Shown one piece after another: positions 40,149-49,153 of a stretch of DNA of 64,000 nt. The first letter of the stretch is position 1, and every line of letters starts with the position of its first letter. This stretch comes from Chloroflexota bacterium. GTDB taxonomy: Bacteria > Chloroflexota > Chloroflexia > Chloroheliales > Chloroheliaceae. A program made the position numbers and the translations under genes. Below the pieces are notes generated by a model, which searched no databases, had not been told where the DNA came from, and was given only the letters and a program-made list of their open reading frames with translations. Location: positions 62,001 to 126,000 of the forward strand of contig JAQBPB010000040.1 of assembly GCA_028287745.1 (NCBI GenBank), in the 5' to 3' direction.

Positions 40149-41036
40149 ATGCAAAATCAACCGCAAGAACAACAAACACAACAGGAAGAAAATTTGCAAC
40201 CCCCTCAACACCAGGACCGCCGCCCGGGCCTGGAAACCGAAATGACGCCCCGGCCAAAAGCAACCGAAGCCGAGTACCGGGCCAGCGGCAAATTGGAGGG
40301 TAAAACTGCTATTATTACCGGTGGGGATAGCGGCATTGGCCGGGCGGTCTCGGTCCTTTTTGCCAAAGAAGGGGCCGATGTTGCCGTAGTCTATTTTAAC
40401 GAAGAACAGGATGCCAAAGAAACCGCCCGGTTGGTCCAGCAGGAAGGCCGCCGCTGTCTGTTGATTGCCGGTGACGTGGGCGACGAAAAGTTTTGCCAGC
40501 ACGCGGTGGAACAGTCGGTCCGTGAACTCGGCAAACTGGATATCCTGATAAATAACGCTGCCGAGCAGCATCCCCAGGAGAGCCTGGAAGATATTAGCGC
40601 CGAGCAACTGGAACGGACCTTTCGCACCAATATTTTCGGCTATTTCTTTATGGCAAAAGCCGCTCTTAAACACCTCAAAGAGGGCAGCACTATCGTCAAT
40701 ACGACCTCAGTCACGGCTTATAAGGGTAGCCCGCAGTTGTTGGACTACTCCAGCACAAAAGGGGCGATTGTGGCCTTTACCCGCTCACTTTCAATGAACC
40801 TGGCTGAGAAAGGTATCCGGGTCAACGCCGTAGCCCCCGGACCAATCTGGACCCCGCTGATTCCTTCAACCTTCCCACCGGATAAAGTCGCCAGTTTTGG
40901 CAAGGATGTACCGATGGCGCGGGCCGGGCAGCCTGTCGAAGTTGCCAAATGTTTTCTTTTCCTGGCAAGTGACGATTCTACCTACATGTCCGGCCAGGTC
41001 TTACACGTTAATGGTGGCGAAGTAGTGAATGGCTAA
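40149..41036 (+). CDS. SDR family oxidoreductase
   Basis: GKTAIITGGDSGIGRAVSVLFAKEGADV...YSSTKGAIVAFTRSLS. Confidence 0.92.
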   Translation: MQNQPQEQQTQQEENLQPPQHQDRRPGLETEMTPRPKATEAEYRASGKLEGKTAIITGGDSGIGRAVSVLFAKEGADVAVVYFNEEQDAKETARLVQQEGRRCLLIAGDVGDEKFCQHAVEQSVRELGKLDILINNAAEQHPQESLEDISAEQLERTFRTNIFGYFFMAKAALKHLKEGSTIVNTTSVTAYKGSPQLLDYSSTKGAIVAFTRSLSMNLAEKGIRVNAVAPGPIWTPLIPSTFPPDKVASFGKDVPMARAGQPVEVAKCFLFLASDDSTYMSGQVLHVNGGEVVNG

Positions 41037-41214
41037 CCCGGAAGTACCATCCATATATTAATCAAAAAGCGTTGAAAGTTGGCACAATTTGTGCTTTGAT
41101 AGTATATGGAAACAACAAATTTATTTCTTCATCCAGATTCTTGTATTAAACCAAGTATTTGGGTCCTCTATAATGAGAAGGGAAACCTCTCCACACGCCT
41201 GATGAGAAGGTAGA

Positions 41215-42060
41215 ATGGTTTTTGATTTTGCGAAACCGGCCAGTCTACTGCGGGTGATGATGCTGGGAGAAATCTATAGTAAAGCCGGTCGTAAAGCAGT
41301 AAGTATGCATCTACCCAGGCTTCGGCATGAATATCATGTTGACCTGGTAATTGCTAACGCTGAAAGTGCAGCCGGTGGCTACGGCCTGACGGTGGGTACC
41401 GCTCAGGAGCTCCTTAAAAACGGAATAGATGTATTAACTTCCGGAAACCGCATCTTTGACCAGCGGGAGATGGTAGAGTGGATGGGGACCAATCCGCAAG
41501 AACCGGTCTTGCGTCCTCTCAACTATCCGGCCGGTACGCCCGGTAAGGCGTCTTTTCAGTTTAAAACGGCTCTCGGTACGGTCGAAATTTTAAATCTGAA
41601 CGGCCGGGTCTATTTCAATGAAATGGACTCTCCTTTCCGCGTCGTTGATCAATGGCTGGACCAGCGCCAGCAAGCCGGAAGGGTTTTTCCGGTCATAATT
41701 GATTTTCACGCTGAAGCCACCAGCGAAAAGGTTGTACTGGGTTGGTATTTGGATGGACGGGTAAGTGCGGTACTTGGCACCCACACCCGTACACCAACCG
41801 CCGATGCCCGCTTGTTGCGCAATGGCACCGCCCACGTCAGTGATATTGGAATGGTTGGACAGTATCATTCCGTGGCCGGTCTGGAGGTTGAGAGCGCCCT
41901 TAAACCATTCATCACTCATTTAGCGGGTAAATCCCGTCCAAATAAACGCCCGGCGGGACCGGTTACTTTTAATAGTATCTTGCTGGATATTGAACCTGTA
42001 TCTGGAAGATCATTAGCCATAAACCGTCTCGATTTGATGCTAGACGACGATACGAAGTAG
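41215..42060 (+). CDS. YmdB-family metallophosphoesterase homologue with substituted active-site residues
   Basis: DFHAEATSEKVVLGWYLDGRVSAVLGTHTRTPTADARLL matches YmdB family; followed by spoVS. Confidence 0.85.
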   Translation: MVFDFAKPASLLRVMMLGEIYSKAGRKAVSMHLPRLRHEYHVDLVIANAESAAGGYGLTVGTAQELLKNGIDVLTSGNRIFDQREMVEWMGTNPQEPVLRPLNYPAGTPGKASFQFKTALGTVEILNLNGRVYFNEMDSPFRVVDQWLDQRQQAGRVFPVIIDFHAEATSEKVVLGWYLDGRVSAVLGTHTRTPTADARLLRNGTAHVSDIGMVGQYHSVAGLEVESALKPFITHLAGKSRPNKRPAGPVTFNSILLDIEPVSGRSLAINRLDLMLDDDTK

Positions 42061-42225
42061 TTCCCGGTTGCTTACTGAATCCTTCTGCAGGCAAACGAAA
42101 CTACATCTATGCTCACTCAAAGCCACACTTAGCTTGCCGAGTCGAGTTAACCCAGGTCGTTTCGTCAACAATAATTATTTCGTCAGCTACAATTGTTAAC
42201 AGAAACAACGACAAGGAGAGAAGCT

Positions 42226-42657
42226 ATGGATCCAAAATATCAGAATTACCGGGCTAATGAACCTGGCATGGAAGCAGCTTACCAGGCCGAAAGGCCCGCT
42301 AACCCACCGCAACAGCAACCCCAGGCAGATTTTGTTACACCACTCCGACCGGTTCACCCTGATCTGGCCCCCGGTGAAGTTGAAGTTCTTAAAGTTTCAG
42401 GGAAATCCCGGCCAAGTTCGGTCGCGGGTGCCATTGCCGGAGTAGTCCGGCAGGCTGGCCGGGTTGAAATCCAGGCGATTGGCGCCGGGGCTACCAACCA
42501 GGCGATTAAAGCGGTCGCGATTGCACGTGGTTACCTCATCAGTAGCGGGATTGATATTGTCTGTATCCCTGCTTTTATTGATGTTCAGATTGATGATGAA
42601 GAACGGACAGCCATCAAATTATTGGTGGAAAAACGTCCCGGTTACGGTATCCAATAA
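42226..42657 (+). CDS. spoVS: Stage V sporulation protein S (SpoVS/Alba-like)
   Basis: VEVLKVSGKSRPSSVAGAIAGVVRQAGRVEIQAIGAGATNQAIKAVAIARGYL; AAGGAGAG RBS. Confidence 0.93.
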   Translation: MDPKYQNYRANEPGMEAAYQAERPANPPQQQPQADFVTPLRPVHPDLAPGEVEVLKVSGKSRPSSVAGAIAGVVRQAGRVEIQAIGAGATNQAIKAVAIARGYLISSGIDIVCIPAFIDVQIDDEERTAIKLLVEKRPGYGIQ

Positions 42658-42730
42658 GCCGCTAACTTGTCAGAAAATTTAATACAAAACGGTGCCGTTG
42701 CTCGCTGAAGAGGAAAACGGCTGGAAACTT

Positions 42731-42757
42731 GAAAAGCGCCCAAGAGGCGCTTTTTAA
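42731..42757 (+). terminator. Rho-independent terminator after spoVS
   Basis: AAAAGCGCCcaagaGGCGCTTTTT. Confidence 0.75.
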
Positions 42758-42880
42758 TTTTTATAAATTTGATTGTCCTGGCTTTAATAACCATTTAACC
42801 TGGGCCGGTATTACCCGGCAGGCCCGGCCAATTCTTCAAGAATTAGCCTTCTTAGCCGGGTCCCTGTCAAAGACTCCCGG

Positions 42881-43618
42881 TTACAGGCCAAACTCGGCTT
42901 GCAGGCGTTTCAGGTCAACCGGAATCCCGGCCATTACGAAGAAAACTTCGTCAGCCTGGCCCGCCAATCGCTGGTTGAGACGCCCCAACAGGTCCCGGTA
43001 AGCCCGGCCCAGCGGGTAAGGCGGCACCAGGCCCATGCCTACCTCATTCGAAACCAGCACCAGGCCCGTACCCGCCGCTTGCAGCCCGACCAGCAGCCGT
43101 TCCAGTTCAGCGCCCATTTCATGCTCTAAGGCCTGGTAATCCACCGCTTTTGGCTCCGGTGGCACCGCCTGGTTATTTTGGCCGGTATCCCCGGCCCCGG
43201 CCTGTCCTGACCGGGCGGGTGGTTCGCCCGGTAACTCTTCTTCGAAAATAACCTTTGCCCTCATCAGGTCCGGCTCCATAGCCGCGATAAGCCGGTTGGC
43301 CGACCAGACCGTCAGGCAATCCAGCAGGACTATATCTTCGCCCTTCAGCGCGGCCAGCACCTGGTCGGCCAGGTTGTACGGCGCTTCCAGGGTGCGCCAG
43401 CTTTCCGGGCGGCTGGCCCGGTGCAAAACGACCCGCTCGCGCATTTCCTCGTCATAGGGCAGCAGGGTTGCCACGTAAAGCACCTTCCCGGTTTTCCCGG
43501 CCCTGGTCTGGGCCAACTTTTCGGCCAGGGTACTTTTGCCGCTCCGGGCACCGCCCAGGATTAAAGTAAATCTTTTAGCTGCTTCTTGCATAATATTATT
43601 GGGTAAAGGGTTCTTCAA
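42881..43618 (-). CDS. cobU: Adenosylcobinamide kinase / guanylyltransferase
   Basis: LILGGARSGKSTLAEKLA...YVATLLPYDEEMRERVVLHRASRPESWRTLEAP...VSNEVGMGLVP. Confidence 0.93.
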   Translation of the reverse strand: MKNPLPNNIMQEAAKRFTLILGGARSGKSTLAEKLAQTRAGKTGKVLYVATLLPYDEEMRERVVLHRASRPESWRTLEAPYNLADQVLAALKGEDIVLLDCLTVWSANRLIAAMEPDLMRAKVIFEEELPGEPPARSGQAGAGDTGQNNQAVPPEPKAVDYQALEHEMGAELERLLVGLQAAGTGLVLVSNEVGMGLVPPYPLGRAYRDLLGRLNQRLAGQADEVFFVMAGIPVDLKRLQAEFGL

Positions 43619-44228
43619 TATGGGCTACATCATTAAAAAGCGACAGGATGGCCCCTTTAGGGTACAGGTCCACGATACTCACCGAACAGGTATCCACCCG
43701 CCACTGCCATAGCCGGTCCAGGTCCATACCCATCAGGTGGCAAAGCATCACACTGATAATTCCGCCGTGCAGCACCAGTAAAATAGTCGCGTCCTGGGAA
43801 GGCACTTCTTCCACGACCTGGGCCATTCCCCGGTCAATCCGGCTTACGACTTCCAGCAGGTTTTCGCCACCGGGTGGCGCAACATTGGCCCGGTCGGCCT
43901 GCCACTCGGCCGATTCTTCGGCAAAGGTCTCGGTTATTTCACTCCAGGTCAGCCCTTCAAAATCGCCGCCGCTGATTTCACGTAAAAGCGGGATGGGGCG
44001 CGGGTCCTGGCCGTAAGGATGACCTTCCAGGACAATCTGGGCGGTCTTTATCGCCCGTTGCAGGTCGCTGCTATAGACCGCGTCAAAGTGGGTGTTCGCC
44101 AGGCGTTTATTAAGAAAATGAGCCTGGGCCAGCCCGGTTTCGTTAAGCGGGATATCAATCTGACCCTGGTAGCGGTGCTGGGCATTGTAATCGGTCAGGC
44201 CGTGCCGGACCAGGATTAAACGAGGCAT
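43596..44228 (-). CDS. cobC: Histidine phosphatase, alpha-ribazole phosphatase (CobC)-like
   Basis: LILVRHGLTDYNAQHRYQGQIDIPLNETGLAQA; embedded between cobU and cobS. Confidence 0.8.
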   Translation of the reverse strand: MPRLILVRHGLTDYNAQHRYQGQIDIPLNETGLAQAHFLNKRLANTHFDAVYSSDLQRAIKTAQIVLEGHPYGQDPRPIPLLREISGGDFEGLTWSEITETFAEESAEWQADRANVAPPGGENLLEVVSRIDRGMAQVVEEVPSQDATILLVLHGGIISVMLCHLMGMDLDRLWQWRVDTCSVSIVDLYPKGAILSLFNDVAHIEEPFTQ

Positions 44229-44255
44229 AAACTCCTTCTATCTAGAATTTTCAAT

Positions 44256-45041
44256 CTAGTATTTTATAAAAAATGAAAAGCCGGTTATCCAACCGGCCCC
44301 GGCCCCGATAAAAAGCCAGGTAGCAGTTTCGGTTATCTCGGCGATAGCGCCGTAACTGTCGCCGGTCAGCCCGGCCGGAAGCTTACCCATTATCCAGCGT
44401 CCGACCAGCATAGTCAGCCCGAAAATAAAGGCCACCAGCCCCAGGCCGGGCCACCCCAGAAAAGCCAGGACTATTATAATTACGAAGATCGAAGCCAGTA
44501 CCAGTTCAGGTGGATGGGTGTAACGTTTGTAAATCAGCCCCAGGCCGCTTACCCGGCCGTAGGGAAAGATGACTACCGCGCAAAGCAAGGCCCAGCGGGC
44601 TACCAGCGGGGCCAGGATTAAAGCGGCGGGCATCAGGCCGGGAGTTACCAGCGACAGGCCGGTATATTTCAGGGCCAGGAGGCATATCCCACCGGCGACC
44701 CCAAAGCTGCCCACCCGGCTGTCGCGCATTATCTCCAGGCGGCGTTCGGTCGTGTGGTAGCCGAAAAGGCCGTCACAGCTATCCAAAAAACCGTCAAAAT
44801 GCAGCGCCCCGGTCAGGGCCAGCAATGATATTACGAGCAGCAGCGTGACCAGGTTGGGCGGCAGAAATAAAATCAGGACACTGTAAAGCAAGGCCAGGAT
44901 TGTGCCAAGAAACAACCCTACCAGCGGAAAGTAACGGCCTGCCCGGGCCAAATCCTCGGAATCTACCGGCCTGCGCAAGGACACCGGCAGAGTCGTCATA
45001 AATTGCAGGGCGGCCAAAAAAGTAAACAAAACCAGTCTCAA
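44256..45041 (-). CDS. cobS: Adenosylcobinamide-GDP ribazoletransferase
   Basis: LQFMTTLPVSL...YFPLVGLFLG...GALHFDGFLDSCDGLFG. Confidence 0.93.
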   Translation of the reverse strand: MRLVLFTFLAALQFMTTLPVSLRRPVDSEDLARAGRYFPLVGLFLGTILALLYSVLILFLPPNLVTLLLVISLLALTGALHFDGFLDSCDGLFGYHTTERRLEIMRDSRVGSFGVAGGICLLALKYTGLSLVTPGLMPAALILAPLVARWALLCAVVIFPYGRVSGLGLIYKRYTHPPELVLASIFVIIIVLAFLGWPGLGLVAFIFGLTMLVGRWIMGKLPAGLTGDSYGAIAEITETATWLFIGAGAGWITGFSFFIKY

Positions 45042-45394
45042 TCTCCGGCGGGAAGTTCCACAAAGACTTCGCCGGTTTCAATAACTACAGGGTAAGTGTT
45101 CAGCCGCTCGCTCAGGCCGCTTTCTTCCATACCGCTCAGGCAGCCGTTACGGACATCAAAAGGCCAGAAGTGCATCGGACATTCCAGGATATAGCCTTCC
45201 AGGGGACCGTAAGCCATCCAGCCCCCGGCATGCGGGCAGGTGTTGGATACCGCGAAGAACTGGCCTTCGACATTTACCACTAAAATATTCTCGTAATAAT
45301 CTCTTACAAGAGTTTTGCTGCCCGGCGGCATTTCTTCTAGTCGTCCGGCTTTGACCCGCCGGGTAGGTTTTTTATCAATAATTTGTTCGGTCAC
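45038..45394 (-). CDS. Rieske 2Fe-2S domain protein
   Basis: CPHAGGWMAYGPLEGYILECPMHFWPFDVRNG (CxH ... CxxH). Confidence 0.88.
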   Translation of the reverse strand: MTEQIIDKKPTRRVKAGRLEEMPPGSKTLVRDYYENILVVNVEGQFFAVSNTCPHAGGWMAYGPLEGYILECPMHFWPFDVRNGCLSGMEESGLSERLNTYPVVIETGEVFVELPAGD

Positions 45395-45660
45395 TCGACT
45401 TCAAATAATTCGGTTAGATATAATTTTGACGGTTCGCTCTTGTCAGAGTTACTTACCGGCAGGTCAGAGTCGCTCAGGGAAAGGTCTCCATCTGCCTCGC
45501 CCGGCACCGGGAAAGGCATCGCCAGGGACATGGTCCGCTGGATAATTTTATCCAGTTCGCCCCGTTCCAACCAGATACCCCGGCAGATGGCGCAGTAATC
45601 AATACTGACCCCCTGCCTTTGAGTGCCGGTTAATTTCACGTGGCAATTCGGACAATCCAT
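45391..45660 (-). CDS. zf-TFIIB-like zinc-finger protein
   Basis: MDCPNCHVKLTGTQRQGVSIDYCAICRGIWLERGELDKII. Confidence 0.85.
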   Translation of the reverse strand: MDCPNCHVKLTGTQRQGVSIDYCAICRGIWLERGELDKIIQRTMSLAMPFPVPGEADGDLSLSDSDLPVSNSDKSEPSKLYLTELFEVE

Positions 45661-45760
45661 TGCTACCTCCTGCTGATTAGTTTCTCCTTAATATGTAACA
45701 CTACACCGTTACAAGTTGATTATATTATTAATAGTCCAGTAGTTACCACTGGCCGCGCCC

Positions 45761-46486
45761 TTACTGTACCTGGTACCAGACAACCGTATCGGCACCCTCT
45801 TTTTCTTCGATGCGGGTAACTTTGACCGCACCAACTTCCCCGGTACTCCGTAAAATAGTGCCGCCGTCCGCGACCGATCCAATACTTGCCAGGGTCAGCT
45901 TGCGCAGGGGCTTGCCGGTAGGCAGGCCGGGTTGCAGGTAAATCGCGTCTTTTTCCAGTTGTTCCAGGCTGGTAAATTCCCAGCTAAATTCCAGGTTTTC
46001 GGCTATCAACCGGTTGGTTTCGGCTTCCACTGCCGCCGTATCCAGGGCCGGGGAAACCGTCCCGGAATATTGCACGAAAGATTTCTTGCCGTGGTCGGCT
46101 TTGGTCGGGGCCAGCGGTTTCGGCGAAACGCCCAGCCGGTATAGCGCGTAATCAATAAGGTGCCCGGCGGTATGGACGCGCATATTTTGAAAGCGCCGGT
46201 TCCAGTCAATAGCTCCCTGGACCATCGTGCCGGTTGCCGGGGGTTCGGGGGTTTCCAGGTAGTGCCAGATGTCGCCTTCTTTAAGCATGACCTGGTAGAC
46301 CTTCGCCCCGGCCCCGGCCCATTCCAGGCGGCCCTGGTCGGTGGGCTGGCCGCCGCCCATCGGGTAAAAGACGGTCTGGTCGAGCCTGGCCCGCCAGCGG
46401 TTAGGTCCTTCCGGCAAAACTTCCAGCACCTCCGCCTGCATCTCGCGCAGGTACGGGTCGGTTAGATAAAGCGGCTTTGTTTCCAA
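45761..46486 (-). CDS. Alanyl-tRNA editing (AlaX-like) protein
   Basis: VFYPMGGGQPTDQGRL...MRVHTAGHLIDYAL. Confidence 0.85.
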   Translation of the reverse strand: METKPLYLTDPYLREMQAEVLEVLPEGPNRWRARLDQTVFYPMGGGQPTDQGRLEWAGAGAKVYQVMLKEGDIWHYLETPEPPATGTMVQGAIDWNRRFQNMRVHTAGHLIDYALYRLGVSPKPLAPTKADHGKKSFVQYSGTVSPALDTAAVEAETNRLIAENLEFSWEFTSLEQLEKDAIYLQPGLPTGKPLRKLTLASIGSVADGGTILRSTGEVGAVKVTRIEEKEGADTVVWYQVQ

Positions 46487-46671
46487 TTTGTACTCCCTCT
46501 TTTCATGCCACGTACCACATTTACCGTGTAACGTGCTAACTTTCCCAATCAGGTTATTTGTGCCACGTCCTGATTACCACCCAGGTTGTTTGTTTAGGGT
46601 GCCTGTCTTCCGTTTCCCGTACTACGTCTTCTGTCCCCCCGTTCAACTTTCCACGTTCAACGTGCTACCCC

Positions 46672-47538
46672 TTACGTTAACATTACCAGGGCCATAAACT
46701 GACCATAGTTATGGCGCTGGTCTTGCGGCGTGGCCCGGTAGGAAAAGAAATGTTCGCGCTGGCAAAGCGTGCAGACCTGGCTTTGCTCGATGTTGTCCGG
46801 CGCGAGCCCGGCCTCCAGCAAGGTCTGGTAGATGGCCTGCCACAGGTCAAAATGGAAGGAGTCGTCCGGCTGTTTTTGCAGCAGTTCGGCGGACAGTTCC
46901 GGCCCAAAGGCCCGCTGGACCTCACTCAGGACCGGCTCACCAACCTGGTAGCAGCACGGCCCGATACTCGGGCCAATCCCGGCCAGGATATCCTTCGGGT
47001 TACTGCCGAAGTTTGTTACCATCTGCCGGACCCCTTCCAACCCGATTTTACCGACGGTGCCGCGCCACCCGCTGTGGAGCGTCCCAGCCACTTTGCGGAC
47101 CGGGTCATACAGCAGGATAGCCGGGCAGTCGGCATGGATAGTCATGAGCGGGACGCCGGGGCAGTCTGTAATTATTCCGTCGCATTCCGGTATCGGATTG
47201 TCCCAGTTCAGGTTGGCCCCGTAAGCTTCCTTACCTATTGACCGGACATTCGCGGTATGCATTTGATGAACCCCGACCAGGTTTGGCTGCACCTCGCGGT
47301 AATCTAGCCCCAGCGCCGTGAGCAGTTCGCTGCGGCGCCCCGTGATGATTTCGCGCTGGATGTAGATGCTCCGACCGGCCAGGCGGTAATCGCCGGGGGT
47401 CGCGGGTTGCACTTCCGGCAGCATCGGCCTCTTCGGCGCGTAGCGGGTGCTGACCGCGTGGGCCAGGCCGGAAATATTCTTAAGACTTTCAAATTGAAAA
47501 ATCGGTAGTTCTAATGGATTATCGGTATAAATTGGCAT
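46672..47538 (-). CDS. pgeF: YfiH/PgeF family protein (laccase domain, purine nucleoside phosphorylase-like)
   Basis: VHQMHTANV...DGIITDCPGVPLMTIHADCPAILLYDPVRKVAGTLHSGWRGTV...GPSIGPCCYQVG. Confidence 0.92.
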   Translation of the reverse strand: MPIYTDNPLELPIFQFESLKNISGLAHAVSTRYAPKRPMLPEVQPATPGDYRLAGRSIYIQREIITGRRSELLTALGLDYREVQPNLVGVHQMHTANVRSIGKEAYGANLNWDNPIPECDGIITDCPGVPLMTIHADCPAILLYDPVRKVAGTLHSGWRGTVGKIGLEGVRQMVTNFGSNPKDILAGIGPSIGPCCYQVGEPVLSEVQRAFGPELSAELLQKQPDDSFHFDLWQAIYQTLLEAGLAPDNIEQSQVCTLCQREHFFSYRATPQDQRHNYGQFMALVMLT

Positions 47539-47909
47539 TGTGATTAAAAGTTAATTTAAGGGTTCCGGTTGAAAAATTGTAGAAAAAATCTGATTAATTC
47601 CGTTTATAAAAAGACAACGGTATTTTACCCTTTCGGTGGTAACCCTGGCAAATATAACAGGGCCAGGCCATCCGGAAAAAGTTTGTCAGAAATCAGGGAA
47701 ATCCAACATTTTCAAATTATTTGTGATAAAATTGCAATAAGATTTTAATGTATACTTAATGAAAAAGTATTATATTAAACTTGTAAAGCTAACACAGGTT
47801 TCTTGTTACTGCCGTAAACCGGGTTGGTTATTTCCCTGAATTAAGGGTCCATATACATATCCGCTACTTAAATATTTTCCCTAAAGTGAAGAAAGGATTG
47901 TGGCTCTAA

Positions 47910-48362
47910 ATGACTAAGCGTCTGCCGCTAATGATTGTTTTTGCAGTGCTTCTCTCCCTGGTATTAGTTGCCTGTGGTGACGAAGCGGCTCCCGTACCTA
48001 CCTATACCGGCGCTACTTCCCTTGCTACCCCCGACAGTTTCAAATCTCAGATGACCACAAGCATGAAAGATGTCAAGAACGCCTCGGTAGAAAGCTTCAA
48101 GACGTCAGATGATCTTACCAAGGTTAAGAGTGGCTTTGAGTCTAGCTTCAAAGGCGCCGGTTGGTCCGATCAGACTGCCAAGTATTCCAGCGGTTCTGAC
48201 TTAAAACCTTTGACCGATGCCGGTGTGTTCTTTGTGGGCTACCAGAAGGGCAATAAAGCGGCGGTTATTATGGGCATCCCTGGCCCTATTGCCAAGGCCA
48301 TGGGTTACACCGGGGTTTCCGACACTGAAAATGCCTATCTCGTAATCAGCGGAAACGAGTAA
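47910..48362 (+). CDS. Putative lipoprotein of unknown function
   Basis: Signal peptide with lipobox LVAC; no recognised domain. Confidence 0.7.
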   Translation: MTKRLPLMIVFAVLLSLVLVACGDEAAPVPTYTGATSLATPDSFKSQMTTSMKDVKNASVESFKTSDDLTKVKSGFESSFKGAGWSDQTAKYSSGSDLKPLTDAGVFFVGYQKGNKAAVIMGIPGPIAKAMGYTGVSDTENAYLVISGNE

Positions 48363-48407
48363 TTAGCCACACTGGAGCCTATTATAAGGTTTCCATGCAA
48401 CTTATAC

Positions 48408-48441
48408 TCGAAAAAGGCGGTTTTCAAAACCGCCTTTTTTT
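48408..48441 (+). terminator. Rho-independent terminator
   Basis: AAAAAGGCGGTTTTcAAAACCGCCTTTTTTT. Confidence 0.85.
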
Positions 48442-48567
48442 ATTTCATTTTATAAATTATTAACCTTGTAAATTGCTTTTAACCGCCCGAAAGCTATAAT
48501 AAAAACGCCCCTGTAATATACTCACCTTTATATTCCTACTCAAATAGGCTGCAAATGGATTGGTTCT

Positions 48568-48873
48568 ATGCTTTACCACATAATTGACATACGGAACGGG
48601 CAAAAAGTGGCCGAGCTGGAGTTTGAGGCCAACGGGCCGCCAATCCTGCACTGTACCCAACCCCAGGCCCGCGCTGAATTGCAGCGCCTGGTCGGGCGTG
48701 ACCTGCTTACGGTTGACGACCCGGACGAATTTGGTGACCCGGTTGAAGAGGGCGCGATGTGTTATCTCGGCCAGCGCACCATTACCCCCACCGACCCGGC
48801 CTATCTCCAGGTTTTAACCCGCCAGTTGCCTCTGCTGACCCATTATGAGTTAAGGCCACTGGCCGGAGAATAA
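48568..48873 (+). CDS. Hypothetical protein
   Basis: Complete 101-aa ORF, codon usage consistent with neighbours. Confidence 0.6.
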   Translation: MLYHIIDIRNGQKVAELEFEANGPPILHCTQPQARAELQRLVGRDLLTVDDPDEFGDPVEEGAMCYLGQRTITPTDPAYLQVLTRQLPLLTHYELRPLAGE

Positions 48874-49153
48874 CTCCCCAACAAATCCCAGGTTTAATAC
48901 ACCTTTAGTAAAGGGCAAAATAACTTCCAGCCGGGCGGTTTTCATCCTCAAAAAATAAAACCAGGTGGTTAAAAATAAATATATAGGAAGAATTTACCAG
49001 TGTATATTCACCGGCAACTAGTACAATTGAATATTAGCACTCTTACCGGCTGCCCACTTTAGCACATTACCGGTTTACCGGCTCCTGTGCTATATTAGGT
49101 CCATGTAGTGCCATGAACTGGTAGCCCTTCTTTCGAACTTTCAGAGGTTTCAA

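Noticed and set aside
41079-41095. Sigma-54-like promoter TTGGCACAATTTGTGCT upstream of the YmdB-like gene
   Set aside because: -12 element has a mismatch, the stretch is also a simple palindrome (GCACAATTTGTGC), and there is no evidence for RpoN or an enhancer-binding activator in the window.
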